Shown here piece by piece: positions 27,334 through 36,621 of a stretch of 64,000 bases of DNA. Made by a program: the position numbers and the translations under genes. This stretch comes from Anaerotignum sp. MB30-C6. Its GTDB lineage: Bacteria; Bacillota; Clostridia; Lachnospirales; Anaerotignaceae. Location of the stretch: NCBI RefSeq assembly GCF_030908465.1, contig NZ_CP133078.1, positions 1,922,001-1,986,000 on the forward strand, given 5' to 3'. Numbering within the stretch: the first letter of the stretch is position 1; every line of letters begins with the position of its first letter. The notes under the pieces are model-generated. The model did not search any database and was not told the origin of the DNA. It saw only the letters and a program-made list of their open reading frames with translations.

Positions 27334-28311
27334 CTATTTAATTCGATGCATATCACGGTATTTCTGTGGCCCCATACCGAACGTTTTTTTAAATAACTTT
27401 GCAAAGTGACCAGCATTTTGGTACCCGACTTTTAAAGCAATTGTGCGAATATTATCATCAGAATCCTGTAGCAATAAAAGAGCATAATTCATCCGCATGG
27501 TTTTTAGATATTCATAGGCAGTGGTTCCATATACCTGACGGAAAGCAATTTGAAAGCGTGATGTACTCATGCTGGCAGTTTGAGCTAATTCACCAATGGA
27601 CGGATAAGCAGATAAATCCTTTTTCATCAACGTAACTGCTTTGCCTAGTGAACGCTTATCCTTTTTATCCAGCTTCACAGGCAGATGGCGACGCTTCTGT
27701 TCCTGCTCCAAATTATGTGTGACCAGAGATAAAACTTCCAAAACCTTTCCTTCCATATACAGATTGCGGGTGCTTCCCTCTGCTGGACAATCACTGATTT
27801 GCTGAAACACAAAATTCAATTCTGGCGAATTGGGGTTTTGTACTAGAAAATCTAGTGCATTACGTGATACCTCATAGTAGTCACCATACCGTTCTTGCAA
27901 AAAATGGTCAAAGTACTCTCTTGTAATAATAATTTTTGTAAAACGGGTTGGCTTTCCCGCCTCACAGAAAGCATATACAGTCTTGCGTGTATTTGCGTAA
28001 CAGCAAATTCCTCTATCTACTTGGTGTACTTTTCTTCCGCCAACTTTAAATGAACTGGAATCCGTTTCGAACTGGCTGATTTCAAAATATTCCTGTTTGA
28101 TTTCAGAAACCTTCTCAAAATCCTGCTTGGGTGTAAAATCGGCAATAACAATTAAAAATTGCTCATGGAAATTCATAATCCGCACGACTCCTGTACCGTA
28201 GTCCGATAGCATTCGGTAGATTTCATTTCCGTTACTGGATTCTTCAGGCGTATAGGCAAAGTGCAAGTACTTTGGCAAATTCATATAATACTCAATTACA
28301 GTATGCTTCAT
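27334..28311 (-). CDS. AraC-family transcriptional regulator of the metal-uptake locus
   Basis: A 325-residue protein. The C-terminal AraC domain (about 220-325) has both helix-turn-helix motifs: IGELAQTASMSTSRFQIAFRQ and RTIALKVGYQNAGHFAKLFKK, ending in the usual FGMGPQKYRDM. The N-terminal 200 residues are a ligand domain of the kind found in siderophore regulators such as YbtA, though the ligand is not readable. It is transcribed divergently from the exporter-fold ABC pair and sits between that pair and the Nik-type operon. ATATCACA repeats flank it on both sides. Confidence 0.9.
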   Translation of the reverse strand: MKHTVIEYYMNLPKYLHFAYTPEESSNGNEIYRMLSDYGTGVVRIMNFHEQFLIVIADFTPKQDFEKVSEIKQEYFEISQFETDSSSFKVGGRKVHQVDRGICCYANTRKTVYAFCEAGKPTRFTKIIITREYFDHFLQERYGDYYEVSRNALDFLVQNPNSPELNFVFQQISDCPAEGSTRNLYMEGKVLEVLSLVTHNLEQEQKRRHLPVKLDKKDKRSLGKAVTLMKKDLSAYPSIGELAQTASMSTSRFQIAFRQVYGTTAYEYLKTMRMNYALLLLQDSDDNIRTIALKVGYQNAGHFAKLFKKTFGMGPQKYRDMHRIK

Positions 28312-28334
28312 AATCCTACCTCCTTGGCGTCAGC

Positions 28335-28376
28335 ATATCACAAAAATATATCACAGACAAGTAAATATATATCACA
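28335..28376. repeat. Three ATATCACA direct repeats, probable AraC sites
   Basis: Identical 8-mers at 28335-28342, 28348-28355 and 28369-28376, spaced 13 and 21 bases apart, in the gap between the AraC gene and the divergent ABC genes. The same word inverted (TGTGATAT) occurs at 27320-27327, with GTGATAT at 27300-27306, next to the Nik-type operon. Direct repeats of this size are typical AraC targets. Confidence 0.5.
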
Positions 28377-28509
28377 TTATTTTAAGAAAGAGGTTAGCAT
28401 AATAGCAAAACACCTTGTCAATACAACGTTTATTAACTAACATCATTTTGAATATTCAGCTTATACTGTCGCTTGATTTTTCTCCTTTGAGCCATTAAAT
28501 TACTATATA

Positions 28510-28526
28510 GGTTAGCTTAGGCTAAT
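28510..28526 (+). promoter_or_regulatory. DtxR/IdeR-like operator before the ABC exporter-fold pair
   Basis: GGTTAGCTTAGGCTAAT lies immediately before a TATAAT (28530-28535) and so occupies the -35/-10 spacer, a classic repressor position. It matches the box at 27151-27167 at 15 of 17 bases. A metal-loaded DtxR-family repressor is the simplest ligand; its gene is not in this window. Confidence 0.6.
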
Positions 28527-28567
28527 CACTATAATATATTGAACTGTAAGACGAAAGGAGGACTTAT

Positions 28568-30316
28568 ATGAATTCATTGAATTCAAAACAACTAAGTGTT
28601 CTATCACTTATGAAGGAAGAAAAGGGTAAACTGGCTGTTGGTATTCTCCTTGCAGTTATCTGCTCTGCTCTATCCTTCGTGCCATATTATGTGATTTATC
28701 AAATGATATTGGCGTTGATAGGTGGCACGCTAACGTTTCAAACTTCTCTGTTCTGGGCTTTGATAGCAATAGGTGCAGCAGTGCTGCAAAACATTTTCAT
28801 TTCTTGCGCTACAATCTGCACCCATACAGCAGCATACAACACCATGCATCGCTTAAAACTGAGAGTGCTTGAGCATATGTCCCAGTTAAGCCTTGGCTTT
28901 TTTAATGACTGCACCCCAGGCGCTTTAAAGGGGGCCTTGTTTGATGATGTGGGCCGTTTGGAAGATTTTATAGCCCACAATACCATTGAGTTGGCGCAGG
29001 CTGTTGTCGTGCCCATTATTTTGTTTATAGCGCTTTTTTTTCTGCAGCCTATTATGGCTTTATGTATGCTAATACCCGCTGTACTGGGTGTTGTTCTGCC
29101 CATGATGATGATGCGCCGTTATCCTGATTTGACCAACGAATACGCTAAAACCATGTCCGCTGTTTCCTCTGCGGTAAACGAATATGTGAATTGCATGCCC
29201 ATTATAAAAATGTACGGTCTGACTGCTCAGAAATTTAAAAAGTACCGTACAGCGGCTTTGGCATATACCGACTGCCTGAAAAATATGGCAAAGGTGTCAT
29301 GCAAGCCCTTGGCAATTACCATTGTCATACTGGATTCCGGAATTTTATTCACCCTTCCTGTTGGCGGAATTCTATATCTAAATGGGATGCTTACATTGGA
29401 GATGTTTCTTCTGTTTATACTTTTGACAATGTGCTTTTACAGTGCTTTTTTTAGTCTGCTTAATATCATGATGGGGCATATGGAGCTGGAAAGCGGTCTA
29501 GTCAGTATTAAGGAAATCCTGAATACCAAGGCGATTTCAGGGGGAACAAAGATATTAGATAAATCAGGTTCCTATGAAATTACATTCGACAATGTATCCT
29601 TTGGCTACGAAAAAGGCAAAGATGTCCTTTCTAACGTTTCCATTACCTTAAAGCCTGGAACACTCACTGCTTTTGTGGGGCCTTCTGGTGCTGGTAAAAC
29701 AACTGCCGCCCAATTAATTGGTCGTTATTGGGATACCAGCAGTGGCGAAATTTCCATTGGGGGTGTTCCCCTACGAGAAATTACAATAGAGTCATTAATG
29801 GATTTGACGGCATTTGTTTTTCAGGATGTATTTTTGATGGAGGATACTCTTTTAGAAAATATCCGAATGGGAAGCAGTGCCACCGAGAAACAGGTGGTCG
29901 ATGCTGCAAAAGCTGCCCAGATTCATGAATTTATATGCTCACTGCCCCAAGGCTATCAAACAAGAATTGGTGATCAAGGCTTAAAGCTCTCGGGGGGACA
30001 GCAGCAGCGTATTTCAATTGCACGGGCTATTTTGAAGGATGCACCTATTGTCATTTTTGACGAGGCAACCTCTTATTCAGATATTGAGAATGAACACAAA
30101 ATACAGCTTGCTCTACGAAGCCTCCTAAAAGAGAAAACCACGATTATGATTGCCCATCGTCTGCATACCATCCGCAACGCAGATAACATTGTTGTCTTTG
30201 AAGACGGCAAAGTGTTGGAGCAGGGCTGTCATGATAATTTATTGGCCGCAGGTGGAACTTACAGTGACATGTGGCATACCTACATTGGTGAAACAGCCCA
30301 AAAGGAGGTTATCTGA
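28568..30316 (+). CDS. ABC half-transporter, exporter fold (siderophore-uptake type), subunit 1
   Basis: A 582-residue fusion of a six-helix membrane domain (about 18-310) and an ATPase. Walker A is GPSGAGKTT (about 370-378), the signature LSGGQQQRISIARAIL and Walker B PIVIFDEATS. The D-loop reads SYSD in place of the usual SALD. AraC-linked pairs of this kind, like YbtP/YbtQ and IrtAB, import metallophores despite their exporter fold, and the metal-type box upstream supports that here. The start follows AAAGGAGGACTTAT. Its stop overlaps the ATG of the partner gene by one base. Confidence 0.9.
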   Translation: MNSLNSKQLSVLSLMKEEKGKLAVGILLAVICSALSFVPYYVIYQMILALIGGTLTFQTSLFWALIAIGAAVLQNIFISCATICTHTAAYNTMHRLKLRVLEHMSQLSLGFFNDCTPGALKGALFDDVGRLEDFIAHNTIELAQAVVVPIILFIALFFLQPIMALCMLIPAVLGVVLPMMMMRRYPDLTNEYAKTMSAVSSAVNEYVNCMPIIKMYGLTAQKFKKYRTAALAYTDCLKNMAKVSCKPLAITIVILDSGILFTLPVGGILYLNGMLTLEMFLLFILLTMCFYSAFFSLLNIMMGHMELESGLVSIKEILNTKAISGGTKILDKSGSYEITFDNVSFGYEKGKDVLSNVSITLKPGTLTAFVGPSGAGKTTAAQLIGRYWDTSSGEISIGGVPLREITIESLMDLTAFVFQDVFLMEDTLLENIRMGSSATEKQVVDAAKAAQIHEFICSLPQGYQTRIGDQGLKLSGGQQQRISIARAILKDAPIVIFDEATSYSDIENEHKIQLALRSLLKEKTTIMIAHRLHTIRNADNIVVFEDGKVLEQGCHDNLLAAGGTYSDMWHTYIGETAQKEVI

Positions 30317-32049
30317 TGCTTCATACAATACAGAAACTAATTGGGGAAAATAAGAAGAAATTGTACTTCCCTATTTTTCTTATGTGTATTGATTCTCTTG
30401 GGAGCATGTCCCTTTACTTTATGCTCTACTTGACCGTACTTGATTTATTTTATGGTACTTTGACAATGCAGAATGTATTTAATTATACATTGGTTTGCTT
30501 AGTCAGCGTAATTTACCGAATTATCATTTATAGAAAAAGCTATCTTCTTTGCTTTAAGAATGCTTTCACAGTAACTGGCCAATTGCGTATTGACCTTGCC
30601 GACCATTTCCGCAAGCTAAGCCTAGGTTATTTCAATCAGAACAGTACCGGTTACCTAATTAGCACTCTAACTAACGATATAAGAAGCTTTGAAGGAGTCC
30701 TTTCCCACGCTCTTTCCTTCCTGATAAAAACTGTCACACTATGTGGCTTGATATTGATTGGAACCTTTTTTATCAACTGGAAGCTTGCGCTGGCTGAATG
30801 TGTCGTTCTTATTTTTTCGGCTCCTCTGCTACACTATGGAAACCGCTTGGTAAGTCGGTTTGGCATCAAAAAGCGTAATCTCACCAACCAGATGATTTCT
30901 ACCGTGATGGAGTACATGAAAGGAATTAAAGTTTTTAAATCCCACAACATGACCTCTACTCATTTTTCCAGATTGCTGGAGAGTCTCGAAAAAGTACGCA
31001 AAGTTAGTGTGAATATTGAATGCAGGATGGCCCCCTCAACAGCACTTTATTCTATTATCGTGAATTTTTTAATGCCCCTCGTATTATTATGGGGAAGCTA
31101 CATGTTGCTAGGTGGCGGGATTACGAGTGAAACCCTCATTGCTTTTCTCATCATGAGCATCGCAATTTCTGCTCTTCTGATTTCCTTTGAACATTACTAT
31201 ATTCTGCTCAAGGACTTGAAACTGGCGGCAGAAAATTTAGAGAAGGCAATGGAGCAATCACCTCTTCCCTATTCAGACCACAGCTTTATATTAAATGATT
31301 ATTCTGTAGAATTTCAGCATGTTCACTTTTCATATGACAATGGAAAAGAGGTTCTTCACGACATTAGTTTCACTGCTCCGAATGGTAGCGTAACCGCTTT
31401 GATTGGCCCTTCTGGTTCGGGAAAGTCCACGGTTGCCAATCTGATTGCCCGCTTTTGGGATGTAAACTCCGGTACAATAACAATTGGTGGTCGGCATATT
31501 ATGGAGCTTAACCCAGATTGCCTGCTGGAATCAATTAGTGCCGTATTTCAAGAGAATACCCTCTTATCCGATACAATTTTAGGCAATATCCTTGTTGGAA
31601 ATCCAAACGCCGGTATGGAGGAAGTGATCCGAGCAACAAAAGCCGCTTGTTGTCACGATTTTATTTCTTCGTTGCCCCAAGGATATCAAACAGTAGTGGC
31701 TGAGGGTGGGGCCTCCCTGTCTGGGGGTGAAAAGCAGCGTATCGCCATTGCAAGGGCAATCCTGAAAAATGCTCCAATTTTACTCCTTGACGAATCTACG
31801 GCATCACTGGATGCGGACAATGAAGCAAAAATTAATGTGGCGCTGGATTATTTGATGAAAGAAAAAACAGTATTTGTGATTGCCCACCGTTTAAACACCA
31901 TACAAAATGCAGATCAAATTCTTTTGCTGAATCAGGGACACATTGAGGAGATGGGCAGCCATGATAAGCTGATGGCACAAAAAGGACATTACTATTCCAT
32001 GGTTCGTGAGCAAGAAAAGGCAAAAACATGGATTGCGAAAGAAGCGTAG
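30316..32049 (+). CDS. ABC half-transporter, exporter fold (siderophore-uptake type), subunit 2
   Basis: A 577-residue partner of the preceding gene, with which it shares a TGATG overlap. It has a membrane domain (about 15-300), Walker A GPSGSGKST (about 364-372), signature LSGGEKQRIAIARAIL, Walker B ILLLDESTASLD and the switch His in IAHRL. All motifs look intact, so the pair should have at least one fully active ATP site. The ribosome site AAAGGAGG lies inside the end of the first gene. Decayed ATPase sequence 240 bp downstream suggests the locus once had a third component. Confidence 0.9.
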   Translation: MLHTIQKLIGENKKKLYFPIFLMCIDSLGSMSLYFMLYLTVLDLFYGTLTMQNVFNYTLVCLVSVIYRIIIYRKSYLLCFKNAFTVTGQLRIDLADHFRKLSLGYFNQNSTGYLISTLTNDIRSFEGVLSHALSFLIKTVTLCGLILIGTFFINWKLALAECVVLIFSAPLLHYGNRLVSRFGIKKRNLTNQMISTVMEYMKGIKVFKSHNMTSTHFSRLLESLEKVRKVSVNIECRMAPSTALYSIIVNFLMPLVLLWGSYMLLGGGITSETLIAFLIMSIAISALLISFEHYYILLKDLKLAAENLEKAMEQSPLPYSDHSFILNDYSVEFQHVHFSYDNGKEVLHDISFTAPNGSVTALIGPSGSGKSTVANLIARFWDVNSGTITIGGRHIMELNPDCLLESISAVFQENTLLSDTILGNILVGNPNAGMEEVIRATKAACCHDFISSLPQGYQTVVAEGGASLSGGEKQRIAIARAILKNAPILLLDESTASLDADNEAKINVALDYLMKEKTVFVIAHRLNTIQNADQILLLNQGHIEEMGSHDKLMAQKGHYYSMVREQEKAKTWIAKEA

Positions 32050-32290
32050 TGCTAAATCAGCAAGAAGGCACAACAAGCTTGAAATCAGGCAATCGCAGCA
32101 GTAATAGTGACATTCCAACTTCATTGGTCTTTTCTTGCATAAGCCTAACTTCTGAAGTCGGAAATGTATTCACTGATAATTTATCTGATGAATTAAGTCT
32201 AGGAAATACTGACAACTATGCTTTGGATATGAAGGCACATTAAACTTTACATACTCTTAGTTTTTAAAGTAAAAAGAATGTCATCCTATA

Positions 32291-32428
32291 GTGCTGTTCG
32301 GAGGGACAAAAACAAGGAGTGTGTGTGCAGCAGTAAGTGATTCGGATATTCCGTTTTTTGATGAACCGACAAGCGGATTAGATGAGAACAACATGAGAGG
32401 CTGGGAACATCTTAATAAGCCTATATGA
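32291..32428 (+). pseudogene. Remnant of an ECF/CbiO-type ABC ATPase
   Basis: A 45-codon open stretch without a start. FGGTKTRSVCAAVSDSDIPF corresponds to the signature helix ([12 protein letters not shown]...), and FFDEPTSGLDENNM corresponds to Walker B and the D-loop, in the right order and spacing. The N-terminal Walker A region is absent. AraC-linked exporter-fold pairs in Firmicutes often sit beside ECF-type ATPase and T-component genes, so this is probably the last piece of a deleted gene. Confidence 0.6.
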
Positions 32429-32457
32429 ACATGGAAAATTAAGAAATCTAAAACAAA

Positions 32458-33005
32458 ATGACTACAGACGAGAAATTACAGTCAGTAAGACAAGAAATTA
32501 TTGAAACTAAAGAACTTTTGAAATCGTTAAGGGAAAAAGAACAACAGATGAGTAAAAGAGAGAAGAAGATTTAGATGCTCTAATTGAAACAATAGAATGA
32601 CAGGAGATAGTATTGATGAAGCTCAAGAAATAATTTAAAATGCAGCTAGAACGAACTCTTCAAAGGATACTCAATTTTCTAGACCGCTTAAATTTAAATG
32701 AGTATGGGGCTTACCTGTACTCTTTTATTTTTTTGTAATAATTATTGCAAATTATATAGCGAAAGGAGATGAGTATTACTGCTGCTAGATGATTTAGAAA
32801 AGGAAATTATTAAGACATTGATTGAAGCAGTCAGTCCTTATGGAAATATAGATAAGTCTGAAAATTTATTACTTGGAATTAGAAATAATTTAAAAACCAA
32901 TTTAACAAAGGAATTATAATGAAACTGTTTGGGAATACACGAAGTCTGTATTATTTTAAAGATTCAACTGGTAGAGATGATTACTATTTTAAATTATATA
33001 CTTAA
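32458..33005 (+). other. Cluster of small open frames of unknown origin
   Basis: Three short plus-strand frames follow the ATPase remnant. 32458-32574 encodes 38 residues (MTTDEKLQSVRQEII..., charged coiled-coil), vaguely like small accessory proteins of conjugative elements. 32784-32918 is an open, acidic stretch (LLDDLEKEIIKTLIEAV) behind an AAAGGAG but with no good start. 32919-33005 encodes 28 residues (MKLFGNTRSLYYF...), overlapping the previous stop. They may be decayed mobile-element genes. No function can be given. The stretches 32050-32290 and 33006-33080 show nothing else. Confidence 0.25.
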
Positions 33006-33087
33006 GAAGTTTATTCCATTATTCGTGTTTTTATTTTGAGAATAAGCTTTGTTTTTCGACTGAATGAGTAAATTGGTGGAATAAAAA

Positions 33088-33120
33088 ATAGTAGGCAAGA
33101 GAATAACTCCTACCTACTAT
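33088..33120 (-). terminator. Terminator of metA
   Basis: Stem ATAGTAGG / CCTACTAT; on the minus strand it is followed by TTTTTTATT. It lies 128 bases beyond the metA stop. Confidence 0.6.
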
Positions 33121-33247
33121 ATAAGGCTGTTAGTTCTATACACTTTTATAAAAGCAAATTATAGATTGAATGAGCAATATTTCAAATAGAGGTCTAAATT
33201 TACGCACAAAAACTTCTTTTCCTACGCCATTTTACGCCATTTTGATT

Positions 33248-34165
33248 TTACAAGGGTTTTGCCCATTCAAAAGGAGTTGTCTGGTAGACATAATAATTAA
33301 GCCAATTGGAATATAGCAAATTCCCATGGGCACGCCAACGAACTACGGGCTCTTTCGTATCATCATCCTCGGGAAAATAATTTGCAGGTACTGCCGTATT
33401 TAATCCTGCATTTTTATCCCTAGTATACTCAATATTAAGGGTTTGAGGGTCATACTCTGAATGGCCCATAATAAAGATTTGTTTCCCATCCAAAGAAGAC
33501 ACCGCATAAACCCCAGCTTCCTTAGAAGTTGACAAAATCACCAGTTCTCGTATCTTTGAAATATCATCCTCATTCACCCCAGTATAACGGGAATGAGGTA
33601 CAAAAAACACATCATCTACCCCTCTTAGAAGCATGGAATTTTTATAGTTAATTACATGAGGAAATACACCAAATAGTTTTTCTTCCATCTGATATTTGGG
33701 GATTCCATAATGATAATACAGCCCAGCCTGAGCCCCCCAACAAATATGGAACGTACTGTGAACATTGGTTTTACTCCACTCCATAATTTCTTTTAATTCT
33801 TCCCAATAATCAACTTCCTCAAATTCCATTTTCTCAACGGGAGCACCCGTAATAATAAACCCATCGAAGTTTTCGTTTTTCACCTCATCAAAAGTTTTAT
33901 AAAAGGCCAGCAGATGATCACTGGATGTATTCTTTGAAGTGTGAGACTTTATATGAATTAGTTCCAACTCAATTTGCAAGGGTGTGTTGCCCAAAAGCCT
34001 TGAAATCTGGGTTTCCGTATCAATTTTTGTAGGCATTAAATTAAGTAGCAAAATTTTCAACGGACGTATATCCTGGGTTATCGCTCTATGCTCTGTCATA
34101 ACAAAAATATTTTCATCGCTTAACACTTTTACTGCTGGTAATTCATTTGGTATTTTAATCGGCAT
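33248..34165 (-). CDS. metA: Homoserine O-acetyltransferase (MetA family)
   Basis: A 305-residue enzyme that acylates homoserine in methionine synthesis. I start at the ATG of [11 protein letters not shown], the usual family N-terminus; two GTG codons upstream are less likely. With this start the residues fall at the standard MetA numbers: nucleophile Cys142 (HICWGAQAG), His235 and Glu237 (GHSEYD). Residue 111 is Glu in TGAPVE; family studies show Glu there selects acetyl-CoA, whereas Gly selects succinyl-CoA. It is next to metY, which uses O-acetylhomoserine, in agreement with this. Confidence 0.95.
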   Translation of the reverse strand: MPIKIPNELPAVKVLSDENIFVMTEHRAITQDIRPLKILLLNLMPTKIDTETQISRLLGNTPLQIELELIHIKSHTSKNTSSDHLLAFYKTFDEVKNENFDGFIITGAPVEKMEFEEVDYWEELKEIMEWSKTNVHSTFHICWGAQAGLYYHYGIPKYQMEEKLFGVFPHVINYKNSMLLRGVDDVFFVPHSRYTGVNEDDISKIRELVILSTSKEAGVYAVSSLDGKQIFIMGHSEYDPQTLNIEYTRDKNAGLNTAVPANYFPEDDDTKEPVVRWRAHGNLLYSNWLNYYVYQTTPFEWAKPL

Positions 34166-34349
34166 TTCACTTTTCACCACTTTCTAAAAATATATCTAAT
34201 TTTATATAAAAAACTCCTATCATTCAAAACTCCTTAGGTTTTCTAATATATTTCACAACTATCTCAGTCCATGGTATGGAATAATTTTCAATGGGATTAA
34301 GGCTCTACTTCACCTTTTTAAATACTAACAGAAGATATTTAATTGCATT

Positions 34350-34384
34350 ACCTTTCGTAAGAGCATATTGCCCCTACGAAAGGT
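34350..34384 (-). terminator. Hairpin after metY
   Basis: A 10-bp perfect stem (ACCTTTCGTA / TACGAAAGGT) starting 17 bases after the metY stop. The U-run is weak, so termination may be partial, with read-through into metA. Confidence 0.5.
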
Positions 34385-34400
34385 GAAAATTTCAAAGTTC

Positions 34401-35684
34401 TTAAATTAATTCCAACGCCTGGGCGATATCGTCAATTAAATCCTGTGCATTTTCAAGGCCGCAAGACAAGCGAACCAAGTCTCCTGAAATTCCTGCTGCA
34501 ACTAACTCATCTTCGCTCATCTGCCTATGGGTTGAGCTTGCTGGATGCAAACAACAGGTTCTTGCATCGGCCACATGGGTAGCAACGGAAGCAAGTTTCA
34601 GGCTATTCATAAATTTTTCTGCTGCCTCTCTACCACCTTTCACACCAAAGGTAACAACGCCACAAGTACCATTTGGCATATACTTTTGTGCTGTTTCATA
34701 AAACTTATCTCCTTCTAAACCAGGGTACACAACCCAAGATATCTTGTCGCTATTTTTCAAGTGCTTCGCAACAGCAAGGGCATTTTCGCAGTGACGAGGT
34801 ATTCTAACGTGGAGGCTCTCCAAACCCAAGTTTAAAAGAAAGGCCGTTTGAGGAGACTGGGTAGAACCAAAGTCTCTCATTAACTGTGCTGTTGCTTTTG
34901 TAATATAAGCCCCTGCCTGACCAAACTTTTCTACGTATGTAATGCCATGGTAACTATCATCTGGGGTGCAAAGTCCAGGGAACTTCTCTTCATTTGCTGC
35001 CCAGTCGAACTTACCGGAATCTACAATACAACCACCTACCCCTGCTCCATGCCCATCAAGATACTTCGTGGTGGAATGGGTTACAATATCTGCCCCCCAC
35101 TCAAAGGGACGGCAGTTCACAGGTGTGGCAAAGGTGTTATCAATTACCAAAGGTACACCATGGGCATGGGCGGCCTTTGCAAAGCGTTCGATATCAAGAA
35201 CTGTAAGCGCTGGATTTGCAATGGTTTCACCAAAGACAGCCTTCGTATTGAGCCTGAAAGCGGCTTCCAATTCTTCGTCAGTACAATCGGGAGCGACAAA
35301 AGTAAAATCAATGCCCATCTTCTTCATAGTAACAGAGAAAAGATTATATGTGCCGCCGTAAATTGTAGAGCAAGCAACCACATGATCGCCGCAAGTTGCA
35401 ATGTTGAAAATAGCATAGAAGTTGGCAGCCTGACCAGAAGATGTAAGCATAGCGGCAGTACCACCCTCCATTTCGCAAATCTTTGCCGCTACATAGTCGC
35501 AAGTAGGATTTTGCAGCCTTGAATAGAAATAGCCACTTGCTTCAAGGTCAAAAAGTTTTCCCATTTCTTCACTGGAAGCATATTTGAAGGTGGTGCTTTG
35601 AATAATCGGTATCTGTCTAGGTTCACCGTTTTGTGGTGTATATCCTCCCTGTACACATTTTGTTTCCATTTTGTAATGACTCAT
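34401..35684 (-). CDS. metY: O-acetylhomoserine sulfhydrylase
   Basis: A 427-residue PLP enzyme of the Cys/Met metabolism family that makes homocysteine from O-acetylhomoserine and sulfide. The PLP lysine is Lys207 in STTKYLDGHG; other family text is YFYSRLQNPT (52-61), SSGQAANF (82-89), IYGGTYNLF (108-116), and the Asp182 region LVIDNTFATP. The length of about 427 with a long insertion fits MetY better than MetB/MetC. The start follows AAGGAGGATATC. It is preceded by a T-box leader, so it is expected to rise when charged tRNA-Met is scarce. Confidence 0.95.
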   Translation of the reverse strand: MSHYKMETKCVQGGYTPQNGEPRQIPIIQSTTFKYASSEEMGKLFDLEASGYFYSRLQNPTCDYVAAKICEMEGGTAAMLTSSGQAANFYAIFNIATCGDHVVACSTIYGGTYNLFSVTMKKMGIDFTFVAPDCTDEELEAAFRLNTKAVFGETIANPALTVLDIERFAKAAHAHGVPLVIDNTFATPVNCRPFEWGADIVTHSTTKYLDGHGAGVGGCIVDSGKFDWAANEEKFPGLCTPDDSYHGITYVEKFGQAGAYITKATAQLMRDFGSTQSPQTAFLLNLGLESLHVRIPRHCENALAVAKHLKNSDKISWVVYPGLEGDKFYETAQKYMPNGTCGVVTFGVKGGREAAEKFMNSLKLASVATHVADARTCCLHPASSTHRQMSEDELVAAGISGDLVRLSCGLENAQDLIDDIAQALELI

Positions 35685-35721
35685 AATGATATCCTCCTTA
35701 TTTTTTCCTTAAAATAAAAAA

Positions 35722-35975
35722 AACCGCCTCAAAGTAAAACTTTGAGACGGGATATTCCCGCGGTACCACTCAAATTGCATTATAAATATAATGCCACCTC
35801 TCAGACTCCAACAAGCCCTATGCCTTTACGCAGCAATCACGGAAGGAGCCTACGACATTTTCATGTTTTCGAACCTTCAGCTCAGAAGCCATAGGCATTA
35901 AGCAGTTTTATTATCGGTTCTCACCAAACCCGATTCTCTGTGAACTTAACAACTCAGCCCTCTTCGTCATAGCTT
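35722..35975 (-). ncRNA. T-box leader of metY (probable tRNA-Met sensor)
   Basis: On the minus strand the T-box sequence AGTGGTACCGCGGG (35757-35770) lies just before a strong terminator (CCGTCTCAAAGT / ACTTTGAGGCGG then a U-run, 35722-35751). Upstream, stem-I-like sequence holds GAGAATCGGG, GGTGAGAACCG and a candidate specifier ATG at 35890-35892 in CCTATGGC followed by CTTCTGAG. A methionine specifier agrees with metY downstream. A sigma-A promoter, TTGACA-N16-TATAAT, lies at 35996-36023. Confidence 0.88.
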
Positions 35976-36175
35976 TTTGTATTTAGTTTTGTTTAATTAT
36001 AGCATCCAATTTTTGTTTGTCAATAAAAACTTACTAAAACGAGAAATATTTTTATAATATAACGATTTTTAGAGAAAGGTAGCGCACCACTATATTATTC
36101 TGTTCGTAATTATATTTGTAATAAAAGAATATGATAAAAAGAATAGTAGCTGCATAATTCGAAGGAGGGAGTACA

Positions 36176-36610
36176 TTGAGCATCAGCTGCACCGAATTAC
36201 CCAATACATTGAAAAATCACCACACTGGCGCCCTAGTCGTTCAAACCTTTACAGCAAAACGTGCACACCCAGTTCCTGAAGCAGAAGTGAAGATTTCCCA
36301 AAATACTCCTGAAGGAGAGAAAGTTATTTTCAAGGGAGAAACAGATATATCAGGAAAGCTTTTTTCCATTCCTCTAGCCGGTGTGAAAGCAGTGGATACA
36401 CTAAATCCCAAAATAGATTTTCAGGACTTGGTAAGAAGAAATAGTTATACAATTACGGTGAGTCACCCTGAGTACTTAACGATGATTTTCTATAACGCCC
36501 CTGTATTTGAAGGGATTCTTTCTATCCAAAGCGTGGATATGGTACCGAAAATTCTATCCACCTCTCCCAACAAACCTGTAGAAATTCATCAAAAGCAACA
36601 AAGAATTTAA
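36176..36610 (+). CDS. Conserved hypothetical with a carboxypeptidase-regulatory-like fold
   Basis: A 144-residue protein without a signal peptide. The central part (about 18-115) looks like a small beta-sandwich: ALVVQTFTAKRAHPVPEAEV, then TDISGKLFSIPLAG, then SYTITVSHPEY and a final strand. This order resembles CarboxypepD_reg-like or prealbumin-like domains that mediate protein contacts. The start is a TTG with GAAGGAGGGAG before it. It is 11 bases from the SpoIID-like gene and surely co-transcribed with it; it may help anchor or target that protein in the spore or cell wall. No function is established by the sequence. Confidence 0.7.
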   Translation: MSISCTELPNTLKNHHTGALVVQTFTAKRAHPVPEAEVKISQNTPEGEKVIFKGETDISGKLFSIPLAGVKAVDTLNPKIDFQDLVRRNSYTITVSHPEYLTMIFYNAPVFEGILSIQSVDMVPKILSTSPNKPVEIHQKQQRI

Positions 36611-36621
36611 GGAGGAAAACT

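Noticed and set aside
34947-35522. 191-codon and 131-codon plus-strand frames over metY
   Set aside because: Shadows of a strongly supported PLP enzyme gene.
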